64,000 nucleotides of DNA, from assembly GCF_009604425.1 (NCBI RefSeq), contig NZ_WEGI01000019.1, positions 55,550 to 119,549 of the forward strand, given 5' to 3'. This document shows, piece after piece, positions 34,251-44,468 of the stretch. Source of the stretch: Nocardia aurantia. GTDB taxonomy: Bacteria; Actinomycetota; Actinomycetes; Mycobacteriales; Mycobacteriaceae. The notes under the pieces are model-generated. The model ran no database searches. It saw only the letters and a list, made by a program, of their open reading frames with translations, and was not told the origin of the DNA. Position numbers and translations under genes: made by a program. Numbering within the stretch: position 1 is the first letter of the stretch; each line of letters begins with the position of its first letter.

Positions 34251-34838
34251 GTGCCCGTGAACACCCGCAGCGACGCGCAGCGCAGCCGAGTACTGCTGGT
34301 CGGCGCGGTCGGCAGCCTGCTGACCGCCGGCCGGGTAGGTTTCTCCGTCCCCGAACTCGCCGCCGAGGCCGGGGTCGGCGTCGCAACGGCCTACCGCCAC
34401 TTCCCCACCCCGCAGGACGCCATGCAGGCGTTCCACCGGCGGGCGATCGAACAACTCCTGGAGGCCTTCGGCGCGATCGGCGACGGCTTGGCGCCCGCCG
34501 AGCGTTTCCGGCGGGTCTGCCGCACGTGGGTCGAACAGGCCACGCAGTGGGGCGCGGCCATCCGGTACATCCGTAGCAGCCAGGGGTTCGTGGAACGGCT
34601 CGCCGCCGGTGACGAATCCATCGTCGCCCTCCACGACACCCTCGCCGGCGTCCTGGACGCGCTGGCCCGCGACGGCCGATCAGGCGAGCCCGACATCGGT
34701 TACGCGGTGCTGCTGTGGATCACGATCTTCGACGAGCGCGTGGTGTACGACCTCAGCGAGCATCGGCGCTGGTCCGTCGACGAGGTCACCGATCGGCTGA
34801 CCCGCGCGGTGGCCGGCGCACTGGGCCTGACGGTCTGA
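34251..34838 (+). CDS. TetR-family transcriptional regulator
   Basis: 195 residues. The HTH is clear: AGRVGFSVPELAAEAGVGVATAYRHFPTPQDAMQAF at about residues 26-62, followed by an all-helical ligand domain (RRVCRTWVEQATQWGAAIRYI). GTG 34251 is preferred, since CAGGAT lies six bases ahead as a leaderless -10 box; a GTG two codons later is the alternative. It is divergent from an MFS gene, the standard arrangement of a repressor and its efflux pump. Confidence 0.85.
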   Translation: MPVNTRSDAQRSRVLLVGAVGSLLTAGRVGFSVPELAAEAGVGVATAYRHFPTPQDAMQAFHRRAIEQLLEAFGAIGDGLAPAERFRRVCRTWVEQATQWGAAIRYIRSSQGFVERLAAGDESIVALHDTLAGVLDALARDGRSGEPDIGYAVLLWITIFDERVVYDLSEHRRWSVDEVTDRLTRAVAGALGLTV

Positions 34839-34919
34839 ACCGCGACGGGCCCGAAAAGCGCCGAGCCGGTGAGCAACTCACGCGCCCAGCCGGCCGGCCG
34901 CGCCGTCGCCGCGAATTCG

Positions 34920-35252
34920 CTAGGGCGGCCCGATGATTCGCGACCACGCGTCGGGTCCGTCGGCGGGACTGGTCACGGCGGGAGCGGGATCCGACGGCCG
35001 GTCCTGGCGCGCGTAACCGAGCCAGCCGGTGCCGACGAAGACCGCCAGCAGCAGCGCACTCGGCAGTTCCACCAGCAGCCAGCCGCGCGGGCACTGTATG
35101 CCACCCGCCCTGCCGCGCTCGGATCCCACAGCCTCCGCCACTCGAACCCTCCATCCCGTCACCGCCCGGCCGGATGCCGGCACCTCCACCGACTCACCAG
35201 GATGCCGAATCCCCCACGTCCACCGCAGCTGTTCCCCGCAGAACAGTCCCAC
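34920..35252 (-). CDS. Hypothetical single-span membrane protein
   Basis: About 110 residues. A basic N-terminal half with two cysteines (GLFCGEQ and GIQCPRG) precedes one transmembrane helix, WLLVELPSALLLAVFVGTGWLGY, and an Asp/Pro-rich tail ending IIGPP. It lies 35 bp downstream of the VanY-like gene in the same direction, so it may share its transcript. The GTG start is a guess; the frame stays open into the upstream gene. I do not recognise the family. Confidence 0.45.
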   Translation of the reverse strand: MGLFCGEQLRWTWGIRHPGESVEVPASGRAVTGWRVRVAEAVGSERGRAGGIQCPRGWLLVELPSALLLAVFVGTGWLGYARQDRPSDPAPAVTSPADGPDAWSRIIGPP

Positions 35253-35287
35253 CGTCGTGGGACGAATCAGCCGAAACCGGCAGTAGC

Positions 35288-35761
35288 TCAGCGATCTCCC
35301 GCGTCGGGGAGCATCGCCGGGCACGGCGCGCCCGGCGCGGTGGCGACCTCGAAATGCCACCACTCGTTCTCGTAGGTCCGGCACAGCCCCCAGCGATTCC
35401 CGTTGGCCTCCAACCAGTTCGCGCCCTCCTGCGGGGCGACGTCCACGGCGCGCCCCTGGACGTGCGTGGACTCCTCCGGCGGCAGCACCCAGCGCCGCGC
35501 CGCCCCCGGGCTGCCGTAGGTGGCGATCCCGTCCTCCCACAGTTGTTCCTGCTCCGCAGGGGTGCGGTAACCGGAGTTGATCCACAACGGCACCCCCTCC
35601 GCATGCGCCTGCTGCTCGGCGAGCGTGTACGCGCCGGCCAGCACCGGATCCAGCCCCCCGATCCCGTCGGCCCCGGCGGCGGGCCCGACCGCCGGTTCCA
35701 GCAATAACACCGTTATCCCCGCGACCACCGCCGCCACCGCACCAACCCGCCATCGCAACAT
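35288..35761 (-). CDS. D-alanyl-D-alanine carboxypeptidase, VanY/M15B type
   Basis: A 157-residue zinc peptidase that trims the terminal D-Ala of peptidoglycan stem peptides outside the membrane. A hydrophobic N-terminus (VGAVAAVVAGITVLLLEPAVG) is a signal peptide or anchor. Catalytic motifs are complete: SGYRT at 63-67, SxHxxGxAxD in ESTHVQGRAVDV (His100, Asp107), and WWH (Glu133, His136). The start is leaderless: TACCAT at 35768-35773 lies six bases before the ATG. It is shorter than most relatives but nothing is missing from the active site. Confidence 0.88.
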   Translation of the reverse strand: MLRWRVGAVAAVVAGITVLLLEPAVGPAAGADGIGGLDPVLAGAYTLAEQQAHAEGVPLWINSGYRTPAEQEQLWEDGIATYGSPGAARRWVLPPEESTHVQGRAVDVAPQEGANWLEANGNRWGLCRTYENEWWHFEVATAPGAPCPAMLPDAGDR

Positions 35762-35888
35762 GCGGCGATGGTATCGGCAAAGCGACAATTCGGGCCGGAT
35801 CACGCGTTTCCCGGCGATCTCCCCCGCTCCGCGAGCTACCGTGAAGCCGGACACGGCGTCCGCTTGCCCGGCAACCGAGGAGGTCGTC

Positions 35889-36038
35889 ATGGCGATCCCG
35901 ATGACAGCGAACGTCGTTCTGTCCCTGGCAGGAGTACTGGGCCCAGCCGCCCTGATTCTGCTCACCTACGCCGCCCCGCCCCCCGTTCGCGGCCCGTCTC
36001 GGTCCTGGACTGACGGAGGGAGGGAGCGCAGCGACTGA
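35889..36038 (+). CDS. Small membrane protein of 49 residues
   Basis: ATG 35889 has an excellent SD (GAGGAGG, five bases ahead). The first 30 residues form one transmembrane helix (ANVVLSLAGVLGPAALILLTYA). The polar tail (RGPSRSWTDGGRERSD) is encoded within one arm and the loop of a large inverted repeat, so the end may be recent. Function unknown. Confidence 0.5.
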   Translation: MAIPMTANVVLSLAGVLGPAALILLTYAAPPPVRGPSRSWTDGGRERSD

Positions 36039-36076
36039 GCGGAGGAGGGAAGGACCGAGACTCAGGGGCCGCGAAC
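35985..36076. repeat. Long imperfect inverted repeat (hairpin) before the fumarase 3' end
   Basis: Arms 35985-36006 and 36051-36076 are complementary except for a 4-base insertion in the right arm; the loop is 44 nt. It lies between the small membrane gene and the convergent fumarase stop and may act as a terminator for both. A 25-bp direct repeat (GCGAAGCGAAGGCCAA core) follows at 36085-36134. Confidence 0.7.
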
Positions 36077-36129
36077 CCGCCGAAGCGAAGCGAAGGCCAA
36101 GAATACAGCGCGAAGCGAAGGCCAAAGAT

Positions 36130-37794
<1,665 letters not shown>

Positions 37795-37949
37795 GTTTCG
37801 CACTCCTTGCACTGTGGGCTGGGGAGCGGCTCGCGGCAATACGGCGTCGGGCTCACATCAGCCGGGTGAATCCAAGCAGTGCGACTCTAACCAGCTCCCG
37901 GCGCCGCCCGGAGGTCAGGCAAGCCTAATCTTCGTGCGCGGCAAGCTAA

Positions 37950-37962
37950 AAGGTTGCACCTT
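37950..37962. promoter_or_regulatory. Palindrome AAGGT-TGC-ACCTT before marR
   Basis: A perfect 5-bp inverted repeat with a 3-bp centre lies 27 bp upstream of the MarR start in the divergent region with fumarase. It is a plausible autoregulatory site. Confidence 0.3.
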
Positions 37963-37989
37963 CAACGCGAAATGTGTAACTGTCGACCT

Positions 37990-38505
37990 GTGACCGAACC
38001 CCGTTGGCTCGACGAGGTCGAGGAGCGCGCCTGGCTCGGGTTCGTGTTCACCCGCGACCTCATCGCCGCCGCCGTCGGCCGCGACACCTCGCGCCGCTCG
38101 AACCTGACCTACGTCGAGTACACCGTGCTGGCCCGCCTCGCCGACGCGCCCGACCACCGGCGCAGTTTCGCCGATCTGGCGGCGGTGCTGGAGTGGTCGC
38201 AGAGCCGGCTGTCGCACCAGATCACCCGGATGGAGAAGCGCGGACTCGTTGCGCGCGAAGCGATTCCCGACGATGCCCGGCGCACGGCCGCGGTACTGAC
38301 CGCCAAGGGCGCGGAGGTACTGGCCGCGGCCGCCCCCGCGCACGTGGCGAGCGTCCGCCGGCACATGATCGACGTCCTCGACCGGGAGCAGCTCACCGAG
38401 CTGGCCGCGATCTACGATTCGCTGCTGGCGCACCATCGGCGCACCGCCGATCGGCACACTCCCCGCATCGATCTACGCGGCCAGCACAACGGCAGCATCG
38501 GCTGA
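37990..38505 (+). CDS. MarR-family transcriptional regulator
   Basis: 171 residues. The winged helix is at about 45-110: LTYVEYTVLARLADAP, SFADLAAVLEWSQSRLSHQITRMEKRGLV, and the wing PDDARRTAAVLTAKGAEVL. Helices on both sides form the dimer interface. GTG 37990 gives a normal MarR N-terminus (EERAWLGFVFTRDLI). A palindrome upstream is a candidate operator. The ligand and targets are unknown. Confidence 0.85.
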   Translation: MTEPRWLDEVEERAWLGFVFTRDLIAAAVGRDTSRRSNLTYVEYTVLARLADAPDHRRSFADLAAVLEWSQSRLSHQITRMEKRGLVAREAIPDDARRTAAVLTAKGAEVLAAAAPAHVASVRRHMIDVLDREQLTELAAIYDSLLAHHRRTADRHTPRIDLRGQHNGSIG

Positions 38506-38553
38506 GACCGGAGTGATCTCCGGCCGGTGCGGCGTGATCTCCGTCGGTTACAC

Positions 38554-38578
38554 GTTTGGTTTGTGCCCCATCGGGTAC
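38554..38578 (+). promoter_or_regulatory. SigF/SigB-type promoter of the rsb operon
   Basis: GTTT at 38554-38557, a 15-bp spacer and GGGTAC at 38573-38578 match the general-stress sigma consensus (GTTT-N14-17-GGGTA). The operon that would regulate such a sigma factor therefore appears to be under its control. A hairpin with 8-bp arms (38597-38615) lies in the 5' UTR. Confidence 0.6.
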
Positions 38579-38596
38579 CGAGTAAGACTAGGCTCG

Positions 38597-38615
38597 CTGC
38601 TGTCGGTGACAGCAG
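38597..38615 (+). other. Hairpin in the 5' leader of the rsb operon
   Basis: CTGCTGTC and GACAGCAG form perfect 8-bp arms around GGT, about 20 bases after the predicted promoter and 67 bases before the first start. No U-run follows, so it is more likely an RNA structure than a terminator. Confidence 0.45.
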
Positions 38616-38681
38616 ACGCCCGTTCGAGCAAACTTGACGAGCACCACCAGACCTACCCTTACGAAAGGGGCAGGAGTTTCC

Positions 38682-39575
38682 ATGTCCGACGTGTCCATCG
38701 GCCTCTCGGCGGATTCGTTGTCGACCGTGCCGGTCGAGAATCTGCTTCCGCAATTGGTCGAGCACCTGCGTCAGAATCGTACCGAGCTGCGCGAGGAATG
38801 GGCCCGCCGCATCACCGACGTCCAACTGCTGACCGCCATGACGCCGGAGGAGATCTTCTCCGAGGCGACCTCGATCTACGACAACTACGTCGAGGTGCTC
38901 GAGACCGGTAGCGTCGAGGCCCTGCAGGCCTACGCCCGGGACCTCTCCGAGCGCATCATTCCCCGCGGCGTCGAGACCGACGAGGTCATCGGCATCGTGC
39001 TCCTCCTGCGAGATGTGCTGGCGCGCAGTCTGTTCGAGAAGTACCAGTCCAGCTTCGATCTGCTCAAGCGCGTGCTCGACGCCTACGAGCCGGCGGCCAA
39101 CCGGATCGCCAACACGGTCGCGGTGTCGTTCGTGCAGGAGCGCGAGCGCGTCATCCGCCAGCAGCAGGAGGCCATCCGCGAGCTGTCCACGCCGGTGTTG
39201 CAGGTGCGCGAGCAGCTGCTGATCCTCCCGATCATCGGCGTGCTCGACAGCCAGCGCGCCCGCCAGCTCACCGAGCAGTTGCTGCGCGCCATCCGGGCCA
39301 ACCGCGCCAAGGTCGTCGTGATCGATATCACCGGTGTGCCGGCGATAGACTCCACGGTCGCGAACCACCTGGTCCAGACCGTCGACGCGTCGGGCCTGAT
39401 GGGCGCGAGCGTCATCATCACCGGGCTCTCCTCGGAGATCGCGCTGACCCTGGTGACCATCGGCCTCGACCTGTCCAAGATGAACGCCGTCGGCGACCTG
39501 CAGGGAGGCATCGAAGAAGCGGAGCGGCTCCTCGGATACGACGTCACCCGCGTCACCGAGCGCGACGGACGGTAA
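38682..39575 (+). CDS. rsbR: RsbR-like stressosome protein (STAS domain)
   Basis: A 297-residue scaffold of the stressosome type. The N-terminal ~165 residues are a helical sensor domain (LVEHLRQNRTELREEWARRI, RDVLARSLFEKYQ), with a linker helix VQERERVIRQQQEAIRELS. The C-terminal STAS domain (about 172-290) contains IDITGVPAIDSTVANHLVQ and ITGLSSEIALTLVTIGL. By alignment with B. subtilis RsbRA, Ser224 and Thr256 correspond to the RsbT-phosphorylated residues. ATG 38682 has CAGGAG upstream. First gene of rsbR-S-T-X. Confidence 0.88.
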   Translation: MSDVSIGLSADSLSTVPVENLLPQLVEHLRQNRTELREEWARRITDVQLLTAMTPEEIFSEATSIYDNYVEVLETGSVEALQAYARDLSERIIPRGVETDEVIGIVLLLRDVLARSLFEKYQSSFDLLKRVLDAYEPAANRIANTVAVSFVQERERVIRQQQEAIRELSTPVLQVREQLLILPIIGVLDSQRARQLTEQLLRAIRANRAKVVVIDITGVPAIDSTVANHLVQTVDASGLMGASVIITGLSSEIALTLVTIGLDLSKMNAVGDLQGGIEEAERLLGYDVTRVTERDGR

Positions 39576-39589
39576 CGGCGGACGAGCCG

Positions 39590-39976
39590 ATGCCGGTACC
39601 CATTCTGAAACAGGGCACATTCCTCATCGCGTCCGTCCAGTCGGCGCTGACGGATGCCGATACCGAGCGGTTGCAGGACGACCTGATGAAGTACGTCAGC
39701 AAGTACCGCGCGCAGGGGATCATCGTCGACGTGACCGCGATCGACGTCATGGACTCGTTCGCCGCGCGCTCGATTCGAACCATCGCGCACATGACGAAGC
39801 TGCGCGGCGCCGAGACGGTCATCGTCGGGCTGCAACCCGAGGTCGCCTTCGCCATGGTCCAGCTCGGCCTCACCTTCGAGGACATGCACACCGCCCTGGA
39901 CCTCGAGGAGGGTCTGGCCTGGCTGAACAGACAGCTGCGCCGCCGCGATCGAGATGGTCGTGACCGTGGCCGCTGA
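39590..39976 (+). CDS. rsbS: RsbS-like STAS protein
   Basis: A 128-residue single STAS domain, partner of RsbR and antagonist of the kinase RsbT. Ser56 in IDVMDSFAARSI is the conserved phosphorylation site (Ser59 in B. subtilis RsbS). The core runs ILKQGTFLIASVQSALTDAD, IIVDVTAIDVMDSFAARS and ETVIVGLQPEVAFAMVQLGL. A basic tail (RRRDRDGRDRGR) overlaps the rsbT start by 23 bp. Confidence 0.9.
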   Translation: MPVPILKQGTFLIASVQSALTDADTERLQDDLMKYVSKYRAQGIIVDVTAIDVMDSFAARSIRTIAHMTKLRGAETVIVGLQPEVAFAMVQLGLTFEDMHTALDLEEGLAWLNRQLRRRDRDGRDRGR

Positions 39977-40379
39977 CAACGTGGTGATCGCGGTGAAGGT
40001 GTCCAACGACATCGTGACCGCACGTCAGGCCGGGCGAGAACTGGCAGCAAAACTCGGTTTCTCGCTCACCGACATCACCATGATCTCGACGGCCATCTCG
40101 GAGGTGGCCCGCAACATCACCAGTTATGCGGGCACCGGCGAGATCCGGATCGTCGTGGCGGATCGGGACGGGCGACGTGCGTTGATCATTCAGGCCGAGG
40201 ACCGTGGTCCGGGCATTCCCGACATCACGCGGGCCCTCGAGGACGGCTATTCGACCGGCCGTGGCCTGGGGCTCGGACTGCCCGGGGCCAAGCGGCTGAT
40301 GGACCACCTGAACATCGACTCCGCCCCCGGGCAGGGGACGCTGGTGGAGATGTGGAAGTGGGTGCCCGCCGGTGCATGA
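39954..40379 (+). CDS. rsbT: RsbT-like serine/threonine kinase (GHKL ATPase)
   Basis: A 141-residue kinase of the anti-sigma HATPase type that phosphorylates RsbR/RsbS on stress and is then released to act on the next phosphatase. ATP-site boxes are all present: N-box ISEVARNITSYAGTGEI, G1 AEDRGPGIPD, and G2 GRGLGLGLPGAKRLMDH, ending PGQGTLVEMWKW. The start lies inside rsbS, so translation is coupled. Confidence 0.92.
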   Translation: MVVTVAADNVVIAVKVSNDIVTARQAGRELAAKLGFSLTDITMISTAISEVARNITSYAGTGEIRIVVADRDGRRALIIQAEDRGPGIPDITRALEDGYSTGRGLGLGLPGAKRLMDHLNIDSAPGQGTLVEMWKWVPAGA

Positions 40380-41004
40380 GGGTGGATTCGTCGGCACCGT
40401 CGAGTGGGCGGTGACCGGCCGGGCGCTGCCGGGGCAGCGCGACTCCGGTGACCGCGCCGTCGTACTCGATGCGGGCGGTGGCTCGGTCCTGTTCGCGGTG
40501 CTCGACGGGCTCGGGCACGGTAGCGCCGCCGCCGACGCGGCGGCACGCGCCGTCCAGGTACTGGCCGAGAATCGGGGTGAACCGCTGGACGTCCTGATGT
40601 TGATGTGTCACCGCGCCATGTCCGAGACCCGGGGCGCGGCGGTCTCACTGGCGATGTTCACCGCCGGCGACCGGCTGCAATGGCTGGGCGTCGGCAATGT
40701 CGAATCCCGGGTGGTGGCGGCCGGGCCCGGCAAACCGGTGGTACGCGCCACGGCACTGCTGACCGGCGGCATCGTCGGCTATCTGCTGCCGCCGAATCTG
40801 CAGACCCAGACCGTCGCCGTCCGGCCGGGCGATCTGCTGCTGATGTGCACCGACGGCATCGTCGACGAGTACGTCGAGGCCATCGACATGGCCTCCTCGA
40901 CCGCCGACATCACCGAGGCCATCGTCTCCGTGCACGCCAAGGACACCGACGACGCGCTGGCGCTGGCCGCCCGGCACCGCGGGCACACGGTGGCGGCGTC
41001 GTGA
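40372..41004 (+). CDS. rsbX: RsbX-like PP2C phosphatase
   Basis: A 210-residue PP2C-type phosphatase expected to reset phosphorylated RsbR/RsbS. Metal-binding acidic residues are visible in QRDSGDRAVV, LFAVLDGLGHGSAAADAA, LLLMCTDGIVDEYVE and DTDDALALAARH. The GTG at 40372 overlaps the rsbT stop, and its own stop overlaps the next start (GTGA). Gene order R-S-T-X matches other stressosome operons. Confidence 0.88.
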   Translation: MHEGGFVGTVEWAVTGRALPGQRDSGDRAVVLDAGGGSVLFAVLDGLGHGSAAADAAARAVQVLAENRGEPLDVLMLMCHRAMSETRGAAVSLAMFTAGDRLQWLGVGNVESRVVAAGPGKPVVRATALLTGGIVGYLLPPNLQTQTVAVRPGDLLLMCTDGIVDEYVEAIDMASSTADITEAIVSVHAKDTDDALALAARHRGHTVAAS

Positions 41005-43217
41005 GCACGATGCTGGCGGCCTTCCGCACCGATTACGCGAATGCCTTAGGGCTGCATCTGGATTCGCCGAGCCAGACCACGCTCGCGGAGGGCTACGAGC
41101 TGGGCCGGCGAGCTCTGGTGGAGGGTGTCAGCATCCTCGACCTCACCGAGCACCACTTCCGGCTGCTCGACCGCGAGGGCCTGAAATCCGAAGCGGCACT
41201 GGAATTCCTGTTGCAGACCCTGGCCGCGCTGGACGTCGCCACCCGCGGATTCCTGGACAGCACACGCAGTTACGAGCAACAGCGGCTGCGGGTGGAGGAT
41301 CTGGAGGGCCGCGACGCCTTCCGCACCGCGCTGGTGGAATCGCTGCAGGACGGATTCTTCGTCGCCGACTCGCACGGCGCCATCACCGAGGTGAATTCCG
41401 CCTTCGGCGCGCTCACCGGCTACGGCCCGGACGGGGTCCCGTATCCGCAACCGCATCCGTGGTCGCTGCACGAGCCCGGCTACCCCGATCTCGGCGCGAC
41501 GCTGACGACCAGCGACACCGCCCGGTTCATGCTGCCGGTGCGGCACCGCGACGGGCGGCGGCTGTGGCTCGCGGTCAGCACCTCGACGCTGGTGCGGCCG
41601 GAGGACCACGAGCAGATCTACGTCGGCACGATCCGTGACGTCACCGCCGAACAGGACGCGCAGGCCCGGGACCAGGCCGTCTCCCAGCTGGCCACCGCCG
41701 TGGGGGCGGCCACCAGCGTGATCGAGGTGCTGGCCGTCGGGCTGGAGGAGCTGCGGCGCATCATCGGCGCCGAGGCCGCGGTGGTGTCGGTGTGGCCGAA
41801 CCGGCACACCGGGCCCGAGCTGTACATGTCCAGCGGCGAGGGCGCCCCCGCGCGCCAGGTGCTCGACGCGCAGGCCCGGGTGCTGCTGGACCGGGCCCGG
41901 GTGTGGCCCGGCCGCACCATGTTCGCGATCCCGGAGGGCGCCGCCAGCTCGGAGGGCGTCGTCGCGCCGCTGGCCGAGCCCGCCGACGCCGCGCTGTGGC
42001 TGCGGTTCGGCGCGCCGCGCGCGATCACCCCGGGCGACTGGGCGCTGTTCTCGCTGCTGGTCGGCCAGCTCCGGCTGGCGGTACAGCGGGCCCGCAACTT
42101 CGACCAGGCCCGATCCACCTCGCTGACCTTGCAGCGGGCGATGCTGGGCCCGATCGAGCTGCCGCCGCGGTTCTCGGTGCACTACGAGCCCGCGCTGCCG
42201 CCGCTCGAGATCGGCGGCGATTGGTACGACCTGGTGCCGCTGCGCGACGGCACCATCGGCATCGTGGTCGGCGACTGCGTCGGCCGAGGCCTGTCGGCCG
42301 CCGTCGTGATGGGTCAATTGCGCACCGCCGCAAGGGCTCTGCTGTTGCGCGGGGCCGGGCCGGCCCAGTTGCTGACGGAGCTGGACACGGTGGCCGCCCG
42401 CATCCCGGGCGCCATGTGCACCACGGCGTGCGCGGCGATCCTGGATCCCGCGCGCGGTGTGGTCCGGTACTCCAGCGCCGGGCACATGCCCCCGGTCCTG
42501 GCCGCACCGGGCAGCAAGGGACGCCTGCTCGAGGACGGCCGCGCGGTGCCGCTGGCCACCTTCGACCCTCCGCACCGCCCGGAGGCCACCACCGAACTCG
42601 GACCGGGGTCCACGCTGGTGCTGTTCACCGACGGCCTGGTGGAGGAACGCGGTACCGACATCGACGACCGTTTCGATCTACTGGCCGCCGAATTGTCCGG
42701 CGCCGCAACGCTGTTGCCGCGTGAGGTGGCCGACGCGGTGCTGTCCCGACTGCGCCCCACGGTCGGCTACGACGACGACGTGGCCATGGTGGTCTACCGG
42801 CAGCCGCCGCGGGCGCTGCACCTGGACCTGCCTGCCGAGGCGAACCGGCTGTCGGCGATCCGGCGGTCGCTGGCCGGCTGGCTCGCCGCCGCCGCGGTAC
42901 CGCACGAACTGGCGCTGGACCTGGTCGCGGCCGCCAACGAGGCATGCAGCAACAGCATCGAGCACGCCTACCTCGACGGCGCGCTCGGGCGGATGGTGAT
43001 CGACGCGGACTGCACCATGGCGCAGGTGGTGATCGAGGTCACCGACGCCGGGATCTGGCGGCCGCAACCGGAGGATCCGGGCCACCGCGGCCGGGGCATC
43101 GCGATGATGCGGGCGCTGACCGACGAACTGATCATCGACAACGCCGGAATCGGCACTCGCGTTCGGCTGATAGCGAAACTGCCGGCCGTCGCGGTGACCG
43201 CCGCAGGCCGGGTATAG
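41001..43217 (+). CDS. Multidomain PP2C phosphatase/anti-sigma kinase (RsbU-like with PAS, GAF and HATPase)
   Basis: 738 residues that combine both ends of a partner-switching pathway. Residues ~1-95 resemble the RsbU N-terminal RsbT-binding helices (YELGRRALVEGVSILDLTEHHFRLL). Then follow PAS (~105-225, VESLQDGFFVADSHGAITEVN), GAF (~230-365), a SpoIIE/PP2C phosphatase (~390-600, LEIGGDWYDLVPL, GIVVGDCVGRGLSAA, YDDDVAMVVYR) and a C-terminal RsbW-like HATPase (~610-738, AANEACSNSIEHAYLDGALG, GHRGRGIAMM). RsbT is expected to activate it; its phosphatase would dephosphorylate a STAS antagonist such as that at 43391. It is coupled to rsbX by GTGA overlap. Confidence 0.88.
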   Translation: MSTMLAAFRTDYANALGLHLDSPSQTTLAEGYELGRRALVEGVSILDLTEHHFRLLDREGLKSEAALEFLLQTLAALDVATRGFLDSTRSYEQQRLRVEDLEGRDAFRTALVESLQDGFFVADSHGAITEVNSAFGALTGYGPDGVPYPQPHPWSLHEPGYPDLGATLTTSDTARFMLPVRHRDGRRLWLAVSTSTLVRPEDHEQIYVGTIRDVTAEQDAQARDQAVSQLATAVGAATSVIEVLAVGLEELRRIIGAEAAVVSVWPNRHTGPELYMSSGEGAPARQVLDAQARVLLDRARVWPGRTMFAIPEGAASSEGVVAPLAEPADAALWLRFGAPRAITPGDWALFSLLVGQLRLAVQRARNFDQARSTSLTLQRAMLGPIELPPRFSVHYEPALPPLEIGGDWYDLVPLRDGTIGIVVGDCVGRGLSAAVVMGQLRTAARALLLRGAGPAQLLTELDTVAARIPGAMCTTACAAILDPARGVVRYSSAGHMPPVLAAPGSKGRLLEDGRAVPLATFDPPHRPEATTELGPGSTLVLFTDGLVEERGTDIDDRFDLLAAELSGAATLLPREVADAVLSRLRPTVGYDDDVAMVVYRQPPRALHLDLPAEANRLSAIRRSLAGWLAAAAVPHELALDLVAAANEACSNSIEHAYLDGALGRMVIDADCTMAQVVIEVTDAGIWRPQPEDPGHRGRGIAMMRALTDELIIDNAGIGTRVRLIAKLPAVAVTAAGRV

Positions 43218-43390
43218 TCCCGGCAAACCACGCTGACCTCGGTCCTGGCCCACATGTGACAGTCGACACCCATTTGCCAGCTATCCGGTGGTAACAATCG
43301 GAAAAAACTCTGTACCAGGGCTTTTCACATCCAGGATGGCGGAAAATCGACGAAGAAAGTACCGCACGATGCAGCGGGAAGCGCTGGTTC

Positions 43391-43786
43391 ATGGCAGATT
43401 GTTCTGTTGTGACCAATACTTCCGGAGACGCGTATCCCCTCGCCGATGCGATGACCACCTCGGTCTCCGTGCAGGACGAGGCGACCGTGCTGACGGTCGC
43501 CGGCGAGGTCGATCTGGCAACCGCCCCCACGCTGGAGACCGCGATCGAGACCACACTCGGCGGCGCCCCCGCCGCGCTGATCATCGATCTGTCCCAGGTG
43601 AGCTTCCTGGCCTCGGCCGGCATGGCCGCCCTGGTCGCCGCGCACCAGCGCGCCGGCTCGACCCGCATCGTGGTGGTCGCCGACGGACCGGCCACCGGCC
43701 GCCAGCTGAAGATGACCAATCTGGATCAGGTGTTCGCCGTGCACCGGACGCTGGACGAGGCGCTCGGCGCGTTGCGCGCGAACTGA
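43391..43786 (+). CDS. STAS-domain anti-sigma-factor antagonist (RsbV/SpoIIAA-like)
   Basis: A 131-residue STAS protein. TVLTVAGEVDLATAPTLETAIE and LIIDLSQVSFLASAGMAALVAAHQRAG are the family core; Ser75 in FLASAG is the expected phosphorylation site. In the dephosphorylated form such proteins sequester the anti-sigma kinase and free the sigma factor. ATG 43391 gives 20 extra residues compared with an in-frame ATG at 43451, which is the alternative. It is 173 bp after the RsbU-like gene with no shared overlap, so it may have its own promoter. No sigma factor or separate RsbW gene is in the window. Confidence 0.88.
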   Translation: MADCSVVTNTSGDAYPLADAMTTSVSVQDEATVLTVAGEVDLATAPTLETAIETTLGGAPAALIIDLSQVSFLASAGMAALVAAHQRAGSTRIVVVADGPATGRQLKMTNLDQVFAVHRTLDEALGALRAN

Positions 43787-43872
43787 ACCGGCTGTCCGTT
43801 CACTCGGTGTGGGCGTTGCGTTGATGGTGTAATCGGGGTCTACAGGGGTTTCGTCGTCGTACAGGGGATGCT

Positions 43873-44466
43873 GTGGCGGATCGGATGAAGGTCGATCCGG
43901 CGGTGCTGCGACAGGCCGCGGACGGAATCGACGCGATCATCGGCGAGTTGTCGGACATCGGGACGACCGAGGCGGCGACCACCGGCCGCGGGTTCGCGAT
44001 GCTCCGCCTGTCGGGCCTGCAGGCCGGTGAACAGGCTGTGCATCAACAGTTTTCGACGTTCACCGACCGATGGTCGTGGGGCATCCGGTCCTTGGTACAG
44101 GCCGGGAACACGATCGCGCAGATCCTGGGCCTGGCGGCGGGGCAGTTCCACGACATCGAACAGACCAATGCGGCGGCGTTGAAGGAATCGATCGCCGATC
44201 TGATCGGCGACCCCCACCTGTCCGAGGAGCGGATCGACAGCCGTTCGATGACGGACACGCTGGCCGACAACGGAATCAGCGACCTCCTGCATCCGGACTA
44301 CAGCACGCGATCCTTCGACGACATGGCCGCGCACATCGGGCGGGACGGGCAGGCGATCGCGGCGATCGCCCCGGACGCGGCCGGGAACATCGGGTTCCCG
44401 GCGCACTGGCGGACCGGCGATGCGGCGCGCGCGGCACAGATCGTCGACGGGCAAGGGGGACAATAG
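43873..44466 (+). CDS. EspC/WXG100-like ESX-secretion-associated protein
   Basis: 197 residues. Residues 1-105 are a helical hairpin of the EspC (DUF2580) type: MKVDPAVLRQAADGIDAIIGEL, FAMLRLSGLQAGEQAVHQQF, and the WxG turn in TDRWSWGIRSLVQ, then LGLAAGQFHDIEQ, close to the T7SS tail signal (F where Tyr is usual). The last ~90 residues are Asp/Ala-rich and not recognised. Two bases separate it from the large toxin gene, so it is the likely export partner or chaperone of that toxin. An AGGGGA lies before the GTG. Confidence 0.75.
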   Translation: MADRMKVDPAVLRQAADGIDAIIGELSDIGTTEAATTGRGFAMLRLSGLQAGEQAVHQQFSTFTDRWSWGIRSLVQAGNTIAQILGLAAGQFHDIEQTNAAALKESIADLIGDPHLSEERIDSRSMTDTLADNGISDLLHPDYSTRSFDDMAAHIGRDGQAIAAIAPDAAGNIGFPAHWRTGDAARAAQIVDGQGGQ

Positions 44467-44468
44467 GT

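Noticed and set aside
37915..37928. IdeR/DtxR-like box (AGGCAAGCCTAA) between fumarase and marR
   Set aside because: Only part of the 19-bp iron-box consensus is matched and neither neighbour is an iron-uptake gene.
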